From positions 8,204 through 19,585 of the forward strand of contig PMUE01000166.1 in assembly GCA_003167055.1 (NCBI GenBank): a stretch of 11,382 nucleotides of DNA, read 5' to 3'. The notes under the pieces were generated by a model. It saw nothing but the letters and a program-made list of their open reading frames with translations, was not told the DNA's origin and did not search any database. The stretch comes from Vulcanimicrobiota bacterium. GTDB taxonomy: Bacteria; Vulcanimicrobiota; Vulcanimicrobiia; Vulcanimicrobiales; Vulcanimicrobiaceae. Positions 6,868 to 11,382 of this stretch are shown piece after piece. Numbering within the stretch: position 1 is the first letter of the stretch; each line of letters begins with the position of its first letter. Made by a program: the position numbers and the translations under genes.

Positions 6868-8172
6868 ATGGATGTCGTGATAGCCGACCGGCTGCAGTTC
6901 GCCTTTACGATCATGTTCCATTACCTGTTCCCGATCACGACGATCGGGCTGGCGCCGTTTGTGGCGCTGTATACGATCCAAGCCGCGCGCGGCGATGCGG
7001 ACGCGGCTCGCGCTGCAGCGTTTTGGACGCGGATCTTCGCGATCAACTTTGCCGTCGGCGTCGTGACCGGCATTCCGATGGAATTCCAATTCGGGACCAA
7101 TTGGGCGGCCTTCTCGGCGGCCTCGGGCTCGGTGATCGGGCAGCCGCTCGCGATGGAGGGCGTGTACGCGTTCTTCCTCGAGTCTGTCTTCCTCGGCGTG
7201 TTGCTCGCCGGTAAGGACCGCGTGCCATCGTGGCTTTATTCGACGTCGGCGGTGGCGGTATGGTTCGGCTCGTGGCTCTCTGGCTTTTTCATCGTCGCCA
7301 CCGACGCATGGATGCAGCATCCGGTCGGCTATACGATCGTCGGGAATCGCATCGAGCTCACGAGTTTGCCGGCGGTGTTGCTCTCGCCGTTTGCGTGGTG
7401 GCAGTACTTGCACGTCGTCTGCGGTGCGATGGTAGCCGGCAGCTTTGTGGTGGCGGGCGTGGGCGCGTACTATCTGCTCTCGAAACGCGAGACGGTCATA
7501 GCTCAGCGCTTCGTTAAGGTGGGCGTGATCGTCGCGCTGATCTTCGCGGTGCTAGTGGTCTTTCCGACTGGAGACAAAAACGGCGATGAGGTGACGAAAT
7601 ATCAGCCGATCAAACTCGCGGCGATGGAAGGGCTCTTCAACTCGACCAAGGATGCGCCGCTGGCGATCATCGGTATGCCGGATACGCATACGGACGACCT
7701 AATCGACCCGATCTACGTGCCCGATTTGCTCAGCTTTCTTGCGTACGGAAATTTCAGAGCCGGCGTGAAGGGCCTGAGCGCGTACGCGACCGAGCTGTGG
7801 CCGCCGGTCGATCTGACGTACTATGCGTATCATGTAATGGTCGGGCTGGGGACGATCTTCATGGGTATCGCGACGCTGGCGGCACTGTTTCTCTGGCGAA
7901 AGCGGCTTTTTGACACCCCGCTGGTGCTCTGGCTCTTGATGCTCGTGATGCCGTTTCCGTATATCGCAAGCGAAGCCGGCTGGGTGACCTCCGAGGTCGG
8001 ACGGCAACCCTGGATCATCTATGGACTGATGCGAACGGCGAGCGGCGTTTCGCCGACCGTGGCCAGCGGCGAAGCCGTCTTTACGCTGATCGGCTTCGCC
8101 GGCATGTACTTCTTGCTCGGGTTTCTGTTCTTATATCTGACGCTGCGTGAGATCGGGCACGGTCCGGTATGA
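6868..8172 (+). CDS. cydA: Cytochrome bd quinol oxidase subunit I (CydA)
   Basis: CydA carries the three hemes and the quinol site of the membrane-bound cytochrome bd oxidase, which reduces oxygen to water with high affinity. All the landmarks are present in 434 residues: His18 (heme b595 ligand, E. coli His19) in MFHYLFPITTIG; EFQFGTNWA (72-80); Glu97 and Glu105 (E. coli Glu99 and Glu107); WMQHPVG (148-154); His182 (b558 ligand) in WWQYLHVVCG; Lys249 and Glu254 of the quinol loop in QPIKLAAMEGLF (E. coli Lys252 and Glu257); Met324 (b558 ligand) in YHVMVGLG; and GRQPW (378-382). The protein is much shorter than E. coli CydA (522), chiefly in the region after the quinol-binding motif, so it has the short Q-loop. 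About nine membrane segments are expected. It overlaps cydB by four bases (ATGA). Confidence 0.98.
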   Translation: MDVVIADRLQFAFTIMFHYLFPITTIGLAPFVALYTIQAARGDADAARAAAFWTRIFAINFAVGVVTGIPMEFQFGTNWAAFSAASGSVIGQPLAMEGVYAFFLESVFLGVLLAGKDRVPSWLYSTSAVAVWFGSWLSGFFIVATDAWMQHPVGYTIVGNRIELTSLPAVLLSPFAWWQYLHVVCGAMVAGSFVVAGVGAYYLLSKRETVIAQRFVKVGVIVALIFAVLVVFPTGDKNGDEVTKYQPIKLAAMEGLFNSTKDAPLAIIGMPDTHTDDLIDPIYVPDLLSFLAYGNFRAGVKGLSAYATELWPPVDLTYYAYHVMVGLGTIFMGIATLAALFLWRKRLFDTPLVLWLLMLVMPFPYIASEAGWVTSEVGRQPWIIYGLMRTASGVSPTVASGEAVFTLIGFAGMYFLLGFLFLYLTLREIGHGPV

Positions 8173-9155
8173 GTGTCGTTGCGTTCATCGTTATTGCGTT
8201 CATGCTGACCGCCTACGTGTTGCTCGACGGCTACGATCTCGGCGTCGCGGCGGTGACGCCGCTCGTTGCGCGCACCGACCGGGAGCGCGAAGGCTCAATG
8301 CGCAGCATCGGCCCGTTCTGGAACGGCAACGAGGTGTGGCTGATTGCCGCCGGCGGCGCGCTCTTTGCGCTCTTCCCGCAAGCTTACGCATCGGCATTCT
8401 CGGGATTCTATCTACCCCTCATCGTCGTGCTCTGGCTCTTGATGTTTCGCGGCATTGCGATCGAGTTGCGCTCGCACTTCCCGAGTGAAATCTGGCATCA
8501 GTTCTGGGACGCGTGCTTTTTCGCATCAAGCGTGCTGCTGATTCTGCTCTTTGGTGTGGCACTGGGAAATCTGTTGCGCGGTGTGCCGCTCGGTCCGCAG
8601 GGGTATTTCAGCGGAACGTTCGACGAACTGCTCAATCCATACGCGCTGTTGGTCGGTATCTTTGCGGTTGTGGCATTGGCGATGCACGGCGCGGTGTTCC
8701 TAGTGCTGCGTATCGACGGGCCGGCGGTGCAACGCGTCCGGCGACTGGTCACGCGTCTTTGGCCCGCAGTCGTGGTGCTCTACGTCGCGGTCACGGCGGC
8801 GACGCTTGCCGAACGCGGTATCGGATTTTCCTGGATCGACGTCATTCCGGTCCTGACGCTCGTCGCGCTCGGCGCGTTGCTGTTCTTTTCGATCAACGGA
8901 CGCGAGCGCGGCGCATTTATCGCGTCATCGCTCTTTCTTGCTTCGCTGCTGCTGCAGGCCGCCGTAACGATGTATCCGTATCTGATCCCGAGCCTTCCCC
9001 CGCGGAAGGGCGGCATCTCGATTTTCGACGCGTCGCCTTCGCCGGTTGCACTTGCGAGCGCCCTGACGGTGGTGATCGTCGGACTCGTGGTCGTGATCAT
9101 CTACAGCGTGCTGGTTGCGCGCCAAATGGCGGGAAAGATCGTCGTCGAGGATTAA
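8169..9155 (+). CDS. cydB: Cytochrome bd quinol oxidase subunit II (CydB)
   Basis: CydB is the second core membrane subunit of cytochrome bd and is needed for assembly and stability of the heme-bearing CydA. The 328-residue protein is strongly hydrophobic, with about eight membrane segments. It carries family motifs near the start: VLLDGYDLGVAAVTPLV (18-34) and SIGPFWNGNEVWLIAAGGALFALFP (46-70), followed by FSGFYLPLIVVLW and a GNLLRGVPLG stretch. At the position of E. coli CydB Asp58 (WDGNQVWL) this protein has Asn52 (WNGNEVWL). Length is normal (E. coli 379, many others 330-345). The ATG overlaps the cydA stop, and a gap of ten bases leads to the PurP paralog. No small third subunit (CydX) and no cydDC are seen in the window. 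Confidence 0.97.
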   Translation: MSVVAFIVIAFMLTAYVLLDGYDLGVAAVTPLVARTDREREGSMRSIGPFWNGNEVWLIAAGGALFALFPQAYASAFSGFYLPLIVVLWLLMFRGIAIELRSHFPSEIWHQFWDACFFASSVLLILLFGVALGNLLRGVPLGPQGYFSGTFDELLNPYALLVGIFAVVALAMHGAVFLVLRIDGPAVQRVRRLVTRLWPAVVVLYVAVTAATLAERGIGFSWIDVIPVLTLVALGALLFFSINGRERGAFIASSLFLASLLLQAAVTMYPYLIPSLPPRKGGISIFDASPSPVALASALTVVIVGLVVVIIYSVLVARQMAGKIVVED

Positions 9156-9165
9156 CCCGCGTCTC

Positions 9166-10296
9166 GTGGATATCGCCAGCGTCCTGAATGCGTACGACCG
9201 TTCGCGCCTGACCCTCACCTCGATCGGCAGTCATTCCGCGCTCGAGGTAGCGTACGGTGCGCGCGCGCAGGGCATCGCGAATCTCGTCATCACGGCGAAG
9301 GGTCGCGAGCGCACGTACACCGAGCACTACCGACGGTGGGAGACGCCGGTGCCACGCGGCTGCGTCGACGAAACGCTGGAATTGGCAGCGTTCACCGATC
9401 TGCTCAACGCTGACGTGCAGCAGGCGCTGCTCGCGCGTAACGCGATTTTCGTGGCCAATCGCTCGTTCGAAGTCTACCTCCATCAGAAATTCAGCTACGA
9501 CGAAATCGAGCGCGGGATGCGCGTGCCGTTTTTCGGCAACCGGTATCTGCTGCGCGCCGAGGAACGCGACGAGGCGGCCAATCAGTATGCGATGATGGAG
9601 CGTGCCGCGATCCGCTTTCCGCGGCAATTCGCGTCGCCCGACGAGATCGATCGGCTGGTGATGGTGAAGGCCCCGCATGCGAAGGTCAGCTTCGAACGCG
9701 CGTTCTTTCTCGTGTCCTCGCCAAAGGAGTATCGCAAGACCAGCAAACGTTTGATAAGCGAAGGCATGCTCACCAAGGACGGGTTGCGCAATGCGGTCAT
9801 CGAGGAGTATCTGCTCGGACCGTCCGTTAATCTCAATTTCTTCTATTCGCCGATCCTCGGCGAACTCGAACTGATGGGCACCGATACGCGTCGCCAGACC
9901 AACCTCGAAGGTTTTCGCAACGTGCCGCCCGCCGTTTTCGATGCGTTGCGCGCGGTGCCGATGCGGCTGGAAGAAGCCGGACACATCGCCGCAACGTTAA
10001 CCGAATCGATGCTCGAAAAGGCCTTCGATATGGGAGAACGGTTCGCCGCCGCGGCCCGCGACGCCAATGCGCCGGGCGTGATCGGACCCTTCGCGCTGCA
10101 ATGCATTATCGTGGCGGGTCCGCCAAAAGAGTTCGTGTGTTACGACGTGTCGCTACGCATTCCGGGCTCGCCCGGCACGCGTTATACGCCGTATTCAGCC
10201 TATCGCTGGGGCCGCGACGTCTCGGTGGGCGAACGGATTGCGATGGAAGTCGTAATGGCCCGCGACACCAAACGACTCCAAGATGTGTTGACCTAA
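9166..10296 (+). CDS. Divergent PurP-family ATP-grasp protein (second PurP paralog)
   Basis: This 376-residue protein shares the full PurP layout with the gene at 4691: LTLTSIGSHSALEVAYGA (15-32) against TIATLGSHSALQILKGA, VPFFGNRYLLR (120-130), IEEYLLGPSVNLNFFYSP (212-229), GVIGPFALQCI (304-314) and GERIAMEVVMA (355-365). Residues thought important differ: VPHGSF becomes VANRSF (96-101); the glycine-rich ATP loop becomes KAPHAKVSFERAFF (168-181); MDRRYETN becomes TDTRRQTN; and MEISAR becomes YDVSLR (326-331), followed by IPGSPGTRYTPYS. Archaea are known to carry more than one PurP-like protein, and this may be such a second form. It may be an active variant, a partner subunit, or have another substrate. 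The GTG at 9166 follows the cydB stop by ten bases; an ATG at 9115 would overlap cydB and add unrelated residues. Confidence 0.82.
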   Translation: MDIASVLNAYDRSRLTLTSIGSHSALEVAYGARAQGIANLVITAKGRERTYTEHYRRWETPVPRGCVDETLELAAFTDLLNADVQQALLARNAIFVANRSFEVYLHQKFSYDEIERGMRVPFFGNRYLLRAEERDEAANQYAMMERAAIRFPRQFASPDEIDRLVMVKAPHAKVSFERAFFLVSSPKEYRKTSKRLISEGMLTKDGLRNAVIEEYLLGPSVNLNFFYSPILGELELMGTDTRRQTNLEGFRNVPPAVFDALRAVPMRLEEAGHIAATLTESMLEKAFDMGERFAAAARDANAPGVIGPFALQCIIVAGPPKEFVCYDVSLRIPGSPGTRYTPYSAYRWGRDVSVGERIAMEVVMARDTKRLQDVLT

Positions 10297-10324
10297 ATTC
10301 GATTCGCTTTTATGGAGACCGTAC

Positions 10325-10867
10325 ATGACCACTGACAACGTCCAAGAGCGTGCCGGAGTGGTAACGTTCAAAGGGCAACCGATGACGCTGCTGGATCCTG
10401 CGTTGCGCCGCGGCGATCCGGCCCCAAGTTTTGCGCTGACCTCCGGCGATCTCTCGACCGTCACTCCGGAGATTCTGCTCGATGAAGGCAAGCGGGCCGC
10501 ATTGCTAATCGTCGTGCCTTCCCTCGACACGGGCGTTTGCTCGCTCGAAACCAAGAAGTTCAATCAGCGCTTGGGCGAGCTTCCCGATGGAGTGAAAGCC
10601 GCCGTGGTCAGCATGGATCTGCCGTTCGCGCAGGCCCGCTGGTGCGCTGCCGAAGGTGACGTCCAGCTCGACATGCTCTCCGATTATCGTAACCGCAACT
10701 TCGGGACGAACTACGGACTGCTCATCGCCGAGCTCGACCTCTTGGCGCGCGCCATCGTCGTGATCGGCAAAGACCGGACGGTTTCGTACGTGGAGATCGT
10801 GCCGGAAATTGCCAACGAACCCGATTATGATGCCGCGCTTCACGCCGCTGCCGCCGCTGCCGCCTAA
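10325..10867 (+). CDS. tpx: Thiol peroxidase Tpx (atypical 2-Cys peroxiredoxin)
   Basis: Tpx reduces hydrogen peroxide and organic peroxides using thioredoxin. The 180-residue protein has the family core VVTFKGQPMTL (12-22), GDPAPSFAL (30-38), the peroxidatic site VVPSLDTGVCSLETKKFN with Cys72 and Thr69, the resolving Cys107 in ARWCAAEGDV, and SDYRNRNFGTNYG (119-131). The end carries a run of seven alanines encoded by a repeated GCCGCTGCC unit (10844-10864). GGAG (10314-10317) is 7 bases before the ATG, a good ribosome binding site. The 28-base gap after the PurP paralog contains TAAATT (10294-10299), overlapping the previous stop, a weak -10 candidate. Lying between a purine gene and guaA, it is probably carried along in the operon; a functional link is not shown. 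Confidence 0.94.
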   Translation: MTTDNVQERAGVVTFKGQPMTLLDPALRRGDPAPSFALTSGDLSTVTPEILLDEGKRAALLIVVPSLDTGVCSLETKKFNQRLGELPDGVKAAVVSMDLPFAQARWCAAEGDVQLDMLSDYRNRNFGTNYGLLIAELDLLARAIVVIGKDRTVSYVEIVPEIANEPDYDAALHAAAAAAA

Positions 10868-10876
10868 AGAAGGGCG

Positions 10877-11382
10877 ATGCCGCCAACCGTTCTGATCCTG
10901 GATTTCGGCGCGCAATACAGCCAGTTGATCGCGCGCCGGACGCGGGAGCTGGGCGTCTACTGCGAGATCGTGCCGTACGACGTCGCCTGGAGCGCGCTAT
11001 CGTTGCGGCGGCCAGCGGCGCTGATTCTCTCCGGCGGCCCCGAAAGCACGCTGGCGGAGGGTGCGCCGAAGATGGATCCCGAGATCGTCGAGGCGGGCGT
11101 GCCGATTCTCGGCATCTGCTACGGCATGCAACTGATCGCTCGAGACTTGGGCGGCGAGATCGTCCGGTCGACGTACTCGGAGTTCGGACCGGCGGAGCTG
11201 GAGATCGTTCGCGCCGCTCCGTTGCTCGAGGGCATTCCGCAGCGCACGCGAGCTTGGATGTCGCACGGCGATACCGTTCTCAGCGCGCCGCCGGGCTTTG
11301 AGATCCTGGCGCGCACCGAGCGTTGCGCCGCCGCCGCGCTGGGCGATCCGCAACGGCGCATCTACGGCGTGCAGTTCCACCC
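10877..11382 (+). CDS. guaA: GMP synthase GuaA, glutaminase domain (cut by window end)
   Basis: GuaA turns XMP into GMP using ATP and ammonia from glutamine, in the cytoplasm. Only the first 168 codons are here, all from the N-terminal class I glutamine amidotransferase domain: VLILDFGAQYSQLIARRTRELGVYCEI pattern (5-31, GuaA signature), ILSGGPEST (50-58), the nucleophile motif ILGICYGMQL with Cys81, FGPAEL (103-108), WMSHGD (127-132) and YGVQFH, ending at His168, the second catalytic residue. The third (Glu) and the whole ATP-pyrophosphatase and dimerisation parts lie beyond the window. An AAGAAGG stretch (10867-10873) overlapping the tpx stop acts as a close ribosome binding site. It extends the purine theme past the peroxidase gene. 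Confidence 0.97.
   Translation, partial: MPPTVLILDFGAQYSQLIARRTRELGVYCEIVPYDVAWSALSLRRPAALILSGGPESTLAEGAPKMDPEIVEAGVPILGICYGMQLIARDLGGEIVRSTYSEFGPAELEIVRAAPLLEGIPQRTRAWMSHGDTVLSAPPGFEILARTERCAAAALGDPQRRIYGVQFH

Noticed and set aside
9097..9984. A 295-residue open frame on the - strand opposite the PurP paralog
   Set aside because: It is antisense to a well-supported gene, has an arbitrary composition and no recognisable motif.
10288..10316. TTGACC and TATGGA with a 17-base spacer before tpx, as a sigma-70 promoter
   Set aside because: The -10 matches at only three positions and overlaps the ribosome binding site, which would leave the message without it.

Overview
This window is a dense, single-strand block of purine-synthesis genes from a GC-rich bacterium, interrupted by a cytochrome bd oxidase pair. 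All convincing genes lie on the + strand. Most neighbours overlap by 1-20 bases or are separated by fewer than 50, so operon-like transcription is likely. The bacterial assignment rests on Shine-Dalgarno-like sites, GTG and TTG starts, CydAB, Tpx, and the split PurL/PurQ/PurS enzyme. A deep-branching GC-rich phylum such as Eremiobacterota (WPS-2) would fit, but that is a guess from memory of similar sequences, not a result.

Layout: (1) positions 1-90 hold an imperfect palindrome resembling a dispersed repeat, ending in the purC ribosome binding site. (2) 91-1287 is a purC gene of the animal PAICS type, an SAICAR synthetase followed by a PurE-like domain. It carries an in-frame TAG at codon 129, and the PurE-like part has lost its signature residues. 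(3) 1280-4694 encodes the three parts of FGAM synthase: purL, purQ and a divergent, enlarged purS. (4) 4691-5713 is purP, the ATP- and formate-dependent FAICAR synthetase known mainly from archaea. (5) 5694-6821 is a secreted helical protein of unknown function. (6) 6868-9155 is cydAB. (7) 9166-10296 is a second, divergent PurP-family protein. (8) 10325-10867 is the thiol peroxidase tpx. (9) 10877 to the window end is the glutaminase half of guaA, cut at its catalytic histidine.

How they work together: PurLQS makes FGAM. PurC makes SAICAR from CAIR. PurP formylates AICAR with free formate, the step that most bacteria perform with PurH and formyl-tetrahydrofolate. GuaA makes GMP. The other purine genes are not in the window. 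CydAB gives high-affinity oxygen respiration and Tpx removes peroxides, so the locus mixes nucleotide synthesis with low-oxygen and redox functions.

Most interesting points: an archaeal-type PurP in a bacterial purine operon; its paralog with a rewritten ATP-binding loop; the PAICS-like fusion with a decayed PurE domain; and the in-frame amber codon in an otherwise well-conserved purC.
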